64,000 nucleotides of DNA from Diploptera punctata (GCA_030220185.1 JASPKZ010004571.1:1-64000), one strand, 5' to 3'; counted from the first letter of the stretch, positions 53,931 to 64,000 are shown. Numbers and translations: made by a program. The notes: generated by a model not told the origin, from the letters alone.

Positions 53931-54403
53931 CGTAAGTATGAAACAGGGGTTGTCTGCAGGCCTGTCGTTCCTAACAGTTTGCCGGTGAGATAATGTAACA
54001 TACTGTACGTATAAAAAAAACTCCATAAAAAAAGTGATAAATGAATTAATCACAAGAGTTGGCCACTGCCAGAGCGTTACAATACATGAGCTGACTGTTG
54101 GCACCGGAAATTCCCACCAATCACCTTGAATTACGATCCAAACTCTCTATCGGTTCCTGTCCGCCCACAAATGACCAAACAGCTCTTTTTTTTTTTTTTC
54201 TGCATCATGCACTTATCCCTGATCTGGACATGTAAATATATACCATACCTAAGGTCAGCAAAATCCGCACACTCCTGTGTTTCAAATGCTCATACATTTC
54301 ACGCCCTTCCTACAATCTCCTGTGTAACTTCCAACTTTTTATAATGTCCTTAGCATAAGTTCCAACTTCGTTCTTAATACTTTTTAAACAAAACTTAAAG
54401 TAA
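53931..54403. other. Unassigned DNA
   Basis: No gene or repeat recognised apart from a T run at 54187-54200. Confidence 0.4.
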
Positions 54404-54404
54404 C

Positions 54405-54455
<51 letters not shown>
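54404..54455. repeat. (AAT)n microsatellite
   Basis: About 17 AAT units. An S1 SINE sits just to the right, and another AAT run (54857-54885) lies beyond it, so the SINE may have inserted in one AAT array. Confidence 0.9.
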
Positions 54456-54457
54456 GT

Positions 54458-54840
54458 CCACCGCTGTGGTCTCGAGGTAGCTTGCTGCCTTGTACGCAGC
54501 GGGCCCGGGTTCGATCTCCGGTCGGGACAGTTTCCTAGGTGAGGTATTTATTGGGGTTTTTCCTCACCTGTAAGACAGATGTCAGTAAACTTTAAGGCCC
54601 AAACGATCCCCGAACATCATATGGCCATTGCAATCATCATCATTCATATTCATCTTAGATTAAGCTTAGGATTAAGGACTCTCCTTGCGCACCACTATCA
54701 TCATCATCATCATCACGCATCATATCATCGGGGAAACGTAACCCCGCTTCCCAGGCGCCCCAAACTCAGAAGTGAGTTACAATTAAGCCAGTGCCAGAAG
54801 TGAACACCAGAAATGTCCATAAGGGCAAACTGATGTATTA
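54458..54840 (+). mobile_element. SINE S1, body type II
   Basis: Head CCACCGCTGTGGTCTCGAGG, B box GGTTCGATCTC, then the type II body: CATATTCATCTTAGATTAAG, GACTCTCCTTGCGCACCAC and CCCAGGCGCCCCAAACTCAG. Second copy of the tail seen at 25613-25990. Confidence 0.85.
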
Positions 54841-54855
54841 AAGAAATATTACAAC

Positions 54856-54886
<31 letters not shown>

Positions 54887-54917
54887 ATAATAACTAAGTG
54901 CATAATAATTGCATAAT

Positions 54918-55265
54918 AATAATCATCATCATCCTAATATCAAGACAGCTACCTCTGTCTTCCGCCAAACCAAACGCCATTCCTCCCTGTCCATCCGTGA
55001 ATCTTGCCTCCACGTCATCCTCTGAATATCATATCCGCTTGCACACCTTTCTATCCAAGTTTTTCTTTGGTCTTCCTTTCTCTTCCTCGCTTGTCCATTG
55101 GGATCCATTCAATAATAATTTTAGGCGAATGGCTTTACCTCTGGCATTCATTTTGACGTGGGAACCATAAGCGGCAATGTAATATTTTCGTATTTGCGTA
55201 TAATGTCTATGATGTCCGGCTCCTCTTATAGACCCATAATTGCCCTTATTTCTTTATTTCGTATT
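54918..55265 (-). pseudogene. LINE-C type fragment
   Basis: The reverse complement matches 32231-32540: CGAAATAAAGAAATAAGG, GAGCCGGACATCATAGACAT, GAATGGATCCCAATGG, with a GAT tail (ATCATCATCATCC at 54922). It is interrupted at its 5' side by the S2 SINE. Confidence 0.82.
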
Positions 55266-55570
55266 CAAAAGAAACGTATTCCCACTATAGGCATCAAGAG
55301 GCCCTTGGGGTAGTGGGAGGATAAGTCTCCCATTTTTTCTGGACAATCGGCACTTGATATCAACCGGGTTGTCAGCCCTGCGTGACGGCCGCCTTTATCC
55401 CCAGAACAAGCATCTGGTACTCATTTTCGTTAAAGGCTGAGTCGACCCCAGGGCCATAGTGCCATCAGAAGGTTTGGGTCAGTTTAAAAATCCTGACCTC
55501 ACCGGGATTTGAATCCTCGACCTTCTGGCGTGTAGCGCAGTGCCTTAACCACTACGCTACGGCGTGCCCC
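55266..55570 (-). mobile_element. SINE S2 with 9-bp TSD
   Basis: TTTCGTATT lies at 55257-55265 and 55571-55579. Head complement CTACGCTACGGCGTGCCCC at the right, body GTCAGCCCTGCGTGACGGCC, CATCTGGTACTCATTTTCG. The left end is diverged (ACGTATTCCCACTATAGGCA). Confidence 0.82.
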
Positions 55571-55693
55571 TTTCGTATTTGTTGTCCCATTACAATTACT
55601 CGTGACTTGTTGGGATTTAGATTTAGGGACCGATACTTGCAGACCAGTTAAAGATTTATATAACTAAAAAAGAAATGTTTTATTTTTTTCCAG

Positions 55694-55886
55694 GAGGAGA
55701 GCATGGAGCGCCAAATGAGGGTGGTTCCGCTCGTGATGATGGTGGTACTGCTAATGCCCATGGCAATGCCAGCATGCAGAATTTCAGAATTTCCTTGTCG
55801 AAATGGAAGATGCATCAGACTGGATCGTTATTGTGATGGGGTCGACGACTGCGGTGACAAATCCGACGAACCTCGCTACTGTACCG
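55694..55886 (+). CDS. First coding exon: signal peptide plus LDLa domain
   Basis: The only host-gene exon I can support. A pyrimidine-rich acceptor (TTTTTTTCCAG, 55683-55693) precedes ATG at 55703, which has A at -3 and G at +4. Residues 1-24 ([20 protein letters not shown], then AMPA) form a signal peptide with a hydrophobic core. Residues about 25-60 form one LDL-receptor class A repeat with six Cys in order C-x6-C-x4-C-x6-C-x5-C-x8-C, and the calcium-binding acidic set [13 protein letters not shown] donor GTAATT follows at 55887, leaving phase 1; the frame would stop six bases later without splicing. The product would be secreted or membrane-bound and extracellular. LDLa repeats occur in lipoprotein receptors, CUB/LDLa proteins and some serine proteases, so the gene is not identified. 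The next exon is outside or hidden beyond a LINE that fills the following intron. Confidence 0.8.
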
Positions 55887-55977
55887 GTAATTAATTCACT
55901 TTATTATTCTTAGAAAAAATAACATTTAAAATAATGGATGCAACATTATTTTAATAAATTTTAAACTTAAGGAGATA

Positions 55978-57610
55978 AAAGATAACTTAAGAGAAGAACA
56001 ATGTGGATTCCGGAGTGAAATATCATGTATTGATAATATATTGTGTATTAGACAATTACAAGAGAAAATCCTAGCAAAAAATAAAGAAATACATATGACC
56101 TTTATTGATTTACAGATGGCATATGATAGTGTACCTCGACAATTGTTATGGATGGCAATGAGAAATATGAATATCTGTGATAAATGGATTAATATTGTTA
56201 GGAGGATCTATAGTAATACAAAAGCTAAAGTAAAAATACAGAATAATTTAACAGAGGATTTCACAGTGAATAAAGACCTTCAGCAGGGATGCAGTTTGTC
56301 ACCAATTCTTTTTAACATTTATTTAGACCAGGCTCTTAACTTTTGGTATAAAAATGTTCTGAAATGGGTATCCCTATAGGAGGAAAAGTACTGCATTCAT
56401 TGTTGTTTGCAGATGATCAAATAATGTTTGCAGGGGATGAAGATGATATGAAATATATGATAAATAAACTAATGGAAGAATATAAAAAATGGGGAGTGAA
56501 TGCAAATTTATAGAAAACAGAATATATGTGTTTGGGAAAGAATGTGGATGACCTCATACTTGAAACTGGGAAAATAAAAAAGTGTTATTATTTTAATATC
56601 TTGGGTTAATAATTACAAGTTTAGGTACCTGCGAGAGAGATGTACAGACTAAAATTTCAATGGCAAAAAATGCAACTAAGACATTACATGGAATAATTTG
56701 GAATAAAAATATAACAAAGGAAACTAAAATGAAAATTTATAAGAGCATAATACAGAATATTCCCTCCATGGTATCTTTACCTTGTCGTGGTGGAGTGGCT
56801 TGCGTGCTTAAATGATCCTGAGAGCTATGCCGGCGGTAGCATTGCTGCCGATAGGGTTACCCATGCCGGACTGGTCGAAGGTGATAAGCCAGACGAAAAA
56901 AGTACCTTGGGCGAAAGACTGACGATCTTTCACCGTAAAAATACAACAGTCAAGAAATGCGGACATGGGTTCATCTGGGGTAAAATTTTCCGGAGGTCAA
57001 ATAGTCCCCCATTCGGTTCTCCGGGCGGGGACTACTTCAGGGAACCCATGCCAAGATTATACAGGGAATGATTGGAAAGCATTAGCTCAGGATAGGGATG
57101 TATGGAGAGCTTATGCCCGTGCGGCCATGAACCTTCGGGTTCGATAGGGCCAGTGAGTTAGTTAGTTAGTTTATAATACAGAATATTTTGTCATATGGCA
57201 GTGAAACTTGGTCTTTGACGGAATTACAAAGGAATAAAATTAGAACAGTTGAATTTGATTATTTTAGAAGAAGCCTCCAAAAAACAAGACAGGATAAAAT
57301 AAGAAATGAATTCCTTTGGAGAGAAATGAATGTCACCACATCTGTTGTTAAGAGGATTGAAAATCAAACGCTTAAATGGTATGGCCATGTACAAAGAATG
57401 GAAAATGAAAGATGGCCAAAAAATATATACCAATGGTCAACCCCTGGAAGAAATAATCGTGGCAGACCAAGATGGAAATAGAAAACCTACGTCAGAACTA
57501 TAATGGATGATAGGAATTTGGAAGAGGGAGATTGGAATGATAGAGATAAATGGAAACTGAAGACGGCAAACCTATAAGTGGGGGAAAGCCGAAGAAGAAG
57601 AAGAAACAAT
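55978..57610 (+). pseudogene. LINE-B with reverse transcriptase, GAA tail
   Basis: The frame 56041-56379 and its upstream extension read EEQCGFRSEISCIDNIL, MTFIDLQMAYDSVPRQLLWM and DLQQGCSLSPILFNIYLDQA. After a frameshift near 56380 comes LLFADDQIMFAGDEDD, with FADD as catalytic motif. It continues to KIYKSIIQNI, where the 411-bp LINE-A derivative (56762-57172) interrupts. Then YGSETWSLTELQRNKIRTVE, LKWYGHVQRMENERWPKNIY and GRPRWK with a stop at 57479, and finally GAAAGCCGAAGAAGAAGAAG. The 5' endonuclease is missing. It lies in the same orientation as the LDLa exon, probably inside that gene's intron. Confidence 0.88.
56762..57172 (+). mobile_element. 411-bp LINE-A derivative with 15-bp TSD
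   Basis: ATAATACAGAATATT lies at 56747-56761 and 57173-57187. The insert starts CCCTCCATGGTATCTTTACC, TTGTCGTGGTGGAGTGGCTT, continues through the 5' module (YAGGSIAADRVTHAGLVEGD, SPPFGSPGGDYFREPMP; to about 57053) and jumps to YTGNDWKALAQDRDVWRAYA with AAMNLRVR and a (GTTA)n tail. Endonuclease and reverse transcriptase are wholly absent. It keeps what look like both natural ends and moved as a unit. Confidence 0.93.
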
Positions 57611-57867
57611 AAACTCTAACACTAAAGTAATATTTACATTGAAAGGTAACATTTTTATACTTTATATCCATGAGTTTCCTCAGCCAGTATGGAGAGTACA
57701 CACGTTAGACCTATAGGGACGAAACTAAACGGTATGTTCTCCTTGAATCTTAAACAGAAATTCTCAGTTCTTACAAAAAAAAGTCCTTCATGCAATCTAG
57801 TAATTACTTAAGTGATATCTAAATACATAAAAATTTATTTAATTTTAAGTAAGATAATATAATAACC
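57611..57867. other. Unassigned DNA
   Basis: Short AT-rich stretch; no feature recognised. Confidence 0.4.
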
Positions 57868-58208
57868 AGGGCTGAAAAAAAAGTATCGGTATCAGGGTAT
57901 TAACTACTTTCTATAAACATTGTTTACCAAATGCGTGTCTTCGTCGAGCGTTTCCACTGCCTGCTTGGAGCGGAGAGTGTGTATGTTCGACTCTTCTCAG
58001 TAATAGACCTGTTTACGTGACGTATGGTTGTATGAGAATACCGTAACAAAAATTTGCAAAGAAAATGATTCGATTATGAGTCCATTCTTACACAAATTGT
58101 ACTGTACTAGTAGTCTGCCCGAGTAGCACGTGTCAAAGTGCAGTTTGTAAACACAGAGGTCTAAGTACGATGCAGCCTAGCCTGTTACCCATACTTTTTT
58201 TCAGTCCT
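57868..58208. mobile_element. Possible hAT-like MITE
   Basis: AGGGCTGAAAAAAAAGTAT at the left and the reverse complement AGGACTGAAAAAAAGTATG at the right form inverted ends, with GGTAT and GGTAA following. The flanks TAATAACC and TTATAACC resemble an 8-bp duplication, but the right one is offset by two bases. There is no coding frame. Confidence 0.5.
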
Positions 58209-58212
58209 AATT

Positions 58213-59445
58213 ATAACCCATCCACTGCTATGGTCTCGGGCAACGTCTTGTTTTATACGCAGCGGACCCATATTCGATCTTCGGTCGGGTAAAGTTTCCT
58301 GGGTGAGGGTTTTTCGGGGATTTTCCTCATCTTTAAGACGAATGTCAGGAAACTTTAAGGTCCAAATGGTCTCCGAACATCATGTGGTCATCATGATTAC
58401 CTGTATCATATTATATATTATATAAGTTGATAGCGAAGAGATACTAAAAGCCAACACGCACACACACTATTGAGTAACACAAAGAAATTGAGACTGGAAG
58501 TAAATATCAATGAAATTAAATATATGGTCACACATAGAAATACGTTATATAATGGAAATGGACAGCTAATGACAAATGAGGACAATGTTAAGGAAGTGGC
58601 TGAATTCAAATACCTAGGAACAATAATCACAAATAGGAATGAGATGCACAAATAAATTAAACATAGGCTCAATTCTAAAAATACGTGCTATTATACATTT
58701 CAGGGACTCTTGACATCCCAACTTCTTCCAAAAAACATTAAAACTGAAAATATATAAAACTATTGAATCTACCAGTGATATTATATGCGAAACATGTAGG
58801 CTACTCTTGCTTGAAGGGAGCAAAGGAGATTACGAGTATTTGAGAATGAAGTTCTTAGGAAAATGTTTGGACCAAAGAGAGATGAACAGACAGGTGAATG
58901 GAGAAGAGTACATAACAGTAAACTACATGGTCTTTATAGGAAGCCAGATATAATAAGAACAGTTATCGTAGACTGCGAAGGATAAGACATGTGGTACTAA
59001 TGGGAAATGAAAGACATGCATGGAAGCTTCTTGTAGAAACAACAGTGAGAAAACGCTCAGTTGGTAGAACGATAATGAGATGGGAGAATAACATTGACTA
59101 TGATTTGAGGGAAGTAGATTATACAGGGAATGATTTGAAAACATTAGCTCAGGATAGGCATGTATGGAGAGCTTATATCCGCGCGGCCATGAATCTACTG
59201 GTTCGGTAATGCCAGGGAGTTAATTAGTTTAATAGTGTGCTTTGTCTTAAATATTCGTGTTGTATTGGAGGTGGCCCTAGCATTGAACTGATCATCTTCC
59301 GGAGAGGCTCTTCATATCACTTAAAAAGTAAGTATATGACATAGATTTTGAAATCCTCCCCCGGCAGATCATGTCCCTTTAAGGCCAGAATGACGTGGAC
59401 ACTTATAAGTATCTACAGGACAGAGGTTAAATTAAGATAAAGAAT
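58213..59445 (+). mobile_element. SINE S1 type III split by LINE-A
   Basis: The head and first body (58213-58432: CCACTGCTATGGTCTCGG, decayed B box CATATTCGATCTTC, CTTTAAGACGAATGTCAGG) break off at 58432. The type III 3' body resumes at about 59227 (GTTGTATTGGAGGTGGCCCT, CCCTTTAAGGCCAGAATGAC). The order matches the uninterrupted copy at 19649-20090. The LINE-A insert is 58433-59226. Confidence 0.7.
58433..59226 (+). mobile_element. LINE-A insertion inside a SINE
   Basis: The plus frames read LLSNTKKLRLEVNINEIKYM and LGTIITNRNEMHK (58470-58655), with broken frames through FGPKRDEQTGEW, and MRWENNIDYDLREVDYTGND in 58991-59209, ending AAMNLLVR and GCCAGGGAGTTAATTAG. It has several frameshifts. 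The start matches the 5' truncation region of the copy at 26720-27529. Confidence 0.85.
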
Positions 59446-59463
59446 GAGATATTTATGGACGTC

Positions 59464-59895
59464 AACCGGTGTGACCTCCTATGCAGTGGGTTGAATTGCC
59501 GCTCGGGGCAAGTTTCCTGGGAGAGGTTTCTTTTAACTTTGTCATCATCTGTAAAACAAATTTCAGGAATCTTTAAGGCCTAAATAATCTCGAGACACCA
59601 TTTGTTCATGACAATGGTGCTGTAATGTTCACCTTATTTAGTTCGAATATGTGAGCAAATGGTGTGTCTTGCCATAAATCTTCCTGCTGTCTTCGAGGCG
59701 GCCCCATATTAAGCTAGTCCTTCATTTGGGGAGGCCCTCCATGTCCTTTTGTGGTAAAAAAAATGTATGCATGTGTTCCTCGTTTGTGTATCTTATTCCT
59801 ACTGGTCACGCAAGGCCCAGATGACAAGTGACAAGTAAAAATGTCTAAATAGAAGAGTTTAACTAAGAATGAGAAGACAGGAAAATCAATGACAA
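59464..59895 (+). mobile_element. SINE S1 type III, very diverged
   Basis: CAACCGGTGTGACCTCCTAT, a decayed B box (GGTTGAATTGCC), CATCTGTAAAACAAATTTCAG, GGGGAGGCCCTCCATGTCC and GCAAGGCCCAGATGACAAG keep the type III order. It abuts the 109-bp array. Confidence 0.6.
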
Positions 59896-59902
59896 TCGAT
59901 AA

Positions 59903-62900
59903 ACCATTTCTAAACAACCTCTATATCATAACTGGATTACGGTAGTACCTCATAACCAAATATAGTAAAGTGATCCCACTACAGGTCTCAGGAGCCCTTG
60001 GGATAGTAGGAACCATTTCTAAACAACCTCTATATCATAACTGGATTACGGTAGTACCTCATAACCAAATATAGTAAAGTGATCCCACTACAGGTCTCAG
60101 GAGCCCTTGGGATAGTAGGAACCATTTCTAAACAACCTCTATATCATAACTGGATTACGGTAGTACCTCATAACCAAATATAGTAAAGTGATCCCACTAC
60201 AGGTCTCAGGAGCCCTTGGGATAGTAGGAACCATTTCTAAACAACCTCTATATCATAACTGGATTACGGTAGTACCTCATAACCAAATATAGTAAAGTGA
60301 TCCCACTACAGGTCTCAGGAGCCCTTGGGATAGTAGGAACCATTTCTAAACAACCTCTATATCATAACTGGATTACGGTAGTACCTCATAACCAAATATA
60401 GTAAAGTGATCCCACTACAGGTCTCAGGAGCCCTTGGGATAGTAGGAACCATTTCTAAACAACCTCTATATCATAACTGGATTACGGTAGTACCTCATAA
60501 CCAAATATAGTAAAGTGATCCCACTACAGGTCTCAGGAGCCCTTGGGATAGTAGGAAACCATTTCTAAACAACCTCTATATCATAACTGGATTACGGTAG
60601 TACCTCATAACCAAATATAGTAAAGTGATCCCACTACAGGTCTCAGGAGCCCTTGGGATAGTAGGAACCATTTCTAAACAACCTCTATATCATAACTGGA
60701 TTACGGTAGTACCTCATAACCAAATATAGTAAAGTGATCCCACTACAGGTCTCAGGAGCCCTTGGGATAGTAGGAACCATTTCTAAACAACCTCTATATC
60801 ATAACTGGATTACGGTAGTACCTCATAACCAAATATAGTAAAGTGATCCCACTACAGGTCTCAGGAGCCCTTGGGATAGTAGGAACCATTTCTAAACAAC
60901 CTCTATATCATAACTGGATTACGGTAGTACCTCATAACCAAATATAGTAAAGTGATCCCACTACAGGTCTCAGGAGCCCTTGGGATAGTAGGAACCATTT
61001 CTAAACAAACCTCTATAATCATAACTGGATTACGGTAGTACCTCATAACCAAATATAGTAAAGTGATCCCACTACAGGTCTCAGGAGCCCTTGGGATAGT
61101 AGGAACCATTTCTAAACAACCTCTATATCATAACTGGATTACGGTAGTACCTCATAACCAAATATAGTAAAGTGATCCCACTACAGGTCTCAGGAGCCCT
61201 TGGGATAGTAGGAACCATTTCTAAAACAACCTCTATATCATAACTGGATTACGGTAGTACCCTCATAACCAAATATAGTAAAGTGATCCCACTACAGGTC
61301 TCAGGAGCCCTTGGGATAGTAGGAACCATTTCTAAACAACCTCTATATCATAACTGGATTACGGTAGTACCTCATAACCAAATATAGTAAAGTGATCCCA
61401 CTACAGGTCTCAGGAGCCCTTGGGATAGTAGGAACCATTTCTAAACAACCTCTATATCATAACTGGATTACGGTAGTACCTCATAACCAAATATAGTAAA
61501 GTGATCCCACTACAGGTCTCAGGAAGCCCTTGGGATAGTAGGAACCATTTCTAAACAACCTCTATATCATAACTGGATTACGGTAGTACCTCATAACCAA
61601 ATATAGTAAAGTGATCCCACTACAGGTCTCAGGAGCCCTTGGGATAGTAGGAACCATTTCTAAACAACCTCTATATCATAACTGGATTACGGTAGTACCT
61701 CATAACCAAATATAGTAAAGTGATCCCACTACAGGTCTCAGGAGCCCTTGGGATAGTAGGAACCATTTCTAAACAACCTCTATATCATAACTGGATTACG
61801 GTAGTACCTCATAACCAAATATAGTAAAGTGATCCCACTACAGGTCTCAGGAGCCCTTGGGATATGTAGGAACCATTTCTAAACAACCTCTATATCATAA
61901 CTGGATTACGGTAGTACCCCTCATAACCAAATATAGTAAAGTGATCCCACTACAGGTCTCAGGAGCCCTTGGGATAGTAGGAACCATTTCTAAACAACCT
62001 CTATATCATAACTGGATTACGGTAGTACCTCATAAACCAAATATAGTAAAGTGATCCCACTACAGGTCTCAGGAGCCCTTGGGATAGTAGGAACCATTTC
62101 TAAACAACCTCTATATCAATAACTGGATTACGGTAGTACCTCATAACCAAATATAGTAAAGTGATCCCACTACAGGTCTCAGGAGCCCTTGGGATAGTAG
62201 GAACCATTTCTAAACAACCTCTATATCATAACTGGATTACGGTAGTACCTCATAACCAAATATAGTAAAGTGATCCCACTACAGGTCTCAGGAGCCCTTG
62301 GGATAGTAGGAACCATTTCTAAAACAACCTCTATATCATAACTGGATTACGGTAGTACCTCATAACCAAATATAGTAAAGTGATCCCACTACAGGTCTCA
62401 GGAGCCCTTGGGAGTAGTAGGAACCATTTCTAAACAACCTCTATATCATAACCTGGATTACGGTAGTACCTCATAACCAAATATAGTAAAGTGATCCCAC
62501 TACAGGTCTCAGGAGCCCTTGGGATAGTAGGAACCATTTCTAAACAACCTCTATATCATAACTGGATTACGGTAGTACCTCATAACCAAATATAGTAAAG
62601 TGATCCCACTACAGGTCTCAGGAGCCCTTGGGATAGTAGGAACCATTTCTAAACAACCTCTATATCATAACTGGATTACGGTAGTACCTCATAACCAAAT
62701 ATAGTAAAGTGATCCCACTACAGGTCTCAGGAGCCCTTGGGATAGTAGGAACCATTTCTAAACAACCTCTATATCATAACTGGATTACGGTGTACCTCAT
62801 AACCAAATATAGTAAAGTGATCCCACTACAGGTCTCAGGAGCCCCTTGGGATAGTAGGAACCATTTCTAAACAACCTCTATATCATAAACTGGATTACGG

Positions 62901-63405
62901 TAGTACCTCATAACCAAATATAGTAAAGTGATCCCACTACAGGTCTCAGGAGCCCTTGGGATAGTAGGAACCATTTCTAAACAACCTCTATATCATAACT
63001 GGATTACGGTAGTACCTCATAACCAAATATAGTAAAGTGATCCCACTACAGGTCTCAGGAGCCCTTGGGATAGTAGGAACCATTTCTAAACAACCTCTAT
63101 ATCATAACTGGATTACGGTAGTACCTCATAACCAAATATAGTAAAGTGATCCCACTACAGGTCTCAGGAGCCCTTGGGATAGTAGGAACCATTTCTAAAC
63201 AACCTCTATATCATAACTGGATTACGGTAGTACCTCATAACCAAATATAGTAAAGTGATCCCACTACAGGTCTCAGGAGCCCTTGGGATAGTAGGAACCA
63301 TTTCTAAACAACCTCTATATCATAACTGGATTACGGTAGTACCTCATAACCAAATATAGTAAAGTGATCCCACTACAGGTCTCAGGAGCCCTTGGGATAG
63401 TAGGA
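59903..63405. repeat. 109-bp satellite, 32 units, ending in a SINE
   Basis: The unit reads ACCATTTCTAAACAACCTCT, ATATCATAACTGGATTACGG, TAGTACCTCATAACCAAATA, TAGTAAAGTGATCCCACTAC, AGGTCTCAGGAGCCCTTGGG, ATAGTAGGA. Starts at 59903, 60012, 60121 and 60230 are exactly 109 apart. The last start is 63297, so 31 intervals plus a net +15 bp, which equals the sum of the single-base indels I can list. Substitutions are almost absent. The last ~50 bases of each unit are the end of SINE S2 and the first ~60 are its flanking DNA. The final unit runs into the full SINE at 63360. Confidence 0.97.
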
Positions 63406-63658
63406 GGTTAAGGCTCCCACTTTTTGTAGACAATCGGCACTTGATGTCAGCCGGGTTGTCAGCCCTGCGTGACGGCCGCCTTTACCCCCAGAACAAGCGT
63501 CTGGTACTCATTCCCGTTATAGGCTCAGTCGACCCTAGGGCCATAATGCTGCCAGAAGGTTTTTGTCAGTTTAAAAATCATGAGCCCGCCGGGACTCAAA
63601 CCCTCGACCTTCCGACTTGTAGCGCAGTGCTTTAATCGCTACGCTACGGCGTGATCTC
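63360..63658 (-). mobile_element. SINE S2 with TSD, seed of the satellite
   Basis: Flanked by TAACCAAATATAG (63347-63359) and TAACCAAATGTAG (63659-63671), 13 bp with one mismatch. The body GGTTAAGGCTCCCACTTTTT, AGCCGGGTTGTCAGCCCTG and the head complement GCTACGCTACGGCGTGA are complete. Its left end is repeated in every unit of the 109-bp array. Confidence 0.92.
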
Positions 63659-63671
63659 TAACCAAATGTAG

Positions 63672-64000
63672 GGCTAATTAAATAACCATACATATTTACA
63701 GGTTTTACACCAGTCAAAGTCATTACCACAAGTCGAGTTTATGAGGTTCTTATTCAAAACTACATCTACTCCAGTCTTCTCTACAGGTCTTAAAGGTTTA
63801 TAATGGAAAGTTATTGCTTATTTGCTAATTAAGATATTATTATCCCAGCTAGCGAAGATCCTGTGTCATGTATAGAAGGATGCTAATGCTATGTTATATA
63901 ATAAGCTAATTGCGATAGACTAGCATTTTCTTAAAATATGAATTACTAAGCAAAGTGGCAGAAGCATATAATTGCAAGATTTCAACATCTATAATGGCTT
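63672..64000. other. Unassigned DNA
   Basis: AT-rich end of the window; no gene or repeat recognised. Confidence 0.45.

Noticed and set aside
60903..62054. Repeat-encoded frames across the 109-bp array
   Set aside because: 109 is not a multiple of three; the longer frames arise where an indel shifts phase. No evidence of translation.
59903..63405. CRISPR-like regular array
   Set aside because: Units are identical along their full length with no unique spacers, and the context is eukaryotic. It is a satellite.

Overview
This is nuclear DNA from a large, repeat-rich animal genome, most likely an insect; a cockroach or termite is a guess from the mix of elements, not proven. It is AT-rich and has no bacterial-style genes. 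Only one stretch looks like host coding sequence: an exon at 55694-55886 encoding a signal peptide and one LDL-receptor class A domain, with a good splice acceptor and donor. Nearly everything else is transposable elements, mostly dead, often nested, plus two satellite arrays at the two ends of the window.

Layout. 1-6962: about 21 units of a ~335-bp satellite, each with its own (TA)n tract. 6963-10831: LINE and SINE pieces and a nearly intact CR1/L2-like reverse transcriptase (one in-frame stop). 10942-16197: an inverted repeat, a dead Tc1/mariner-like transposase, a Penelope-like (PLE) endonuclease fragment, and an old repeat split by another. 16738-20090: LINEs, a 451-bp tandem duplication, a large palindrome and a SINE. 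20220-22529: hAT-like element with 8-bp duplications. 22750-23984: pogo/Tigger-like element. 24285-39540: LINE 3' ends, SINEs, PLE pieces and foldbacks. 39584-40122: Tc1/mariner-like element with perfect 17-bp inverted ends. 40468-41100 and 51850-52625: two copies of a composite repeat with a tRNA-Tyr-like head that keeps an intron. 41233-42580: rearranged LINE. 43853-48458: PLE, LINE and unassigned DNA. 48459-51378: one repeat copy interrupted by a PLE and by a DNA transposon that itself carries SINEs. 52841-59895: LINEs, SINEs, the host exon, and a LINE inside a LINE. 59903-63405: 32 nearly identical 109-bp units ending in a SINE.

Names used here. LINE-A: tail (AGTA/AGTT)n. LINE-B and LINE-D: (GAA)n tails. 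LINE-C: (GATA/GAT)n tail. LINE-G: (GAA)n tail. CR1-like: (ATT)n tail. These are groups by visible similarity, not database families. S1 is a tRNA-Asp-like SINE with three different 3' bodies (I, II, III). S2 is a second tRNA-derived SINE. M is a MITE-like family with a terminal hairpin. R is an old repeat starting with CTAGCTAATACCCGG.

The most interesting signals are: (1) a recurring hammerhead-ribozyme-like motif, with compensating stem changes, at the ends of several PLE relics; (2) tiny hairpin elements of 49, 179 and 222 bp, related to each other and flanked by perfect 10-14 bp duplications; (3) a 109-bp satellite whose unit is half SINE end and half the SINE's own insertion site; (4) a 411-bp LINE-A derivative made of only the 5' and 3' ends, inserted as a unit with a 15-bp duplication.
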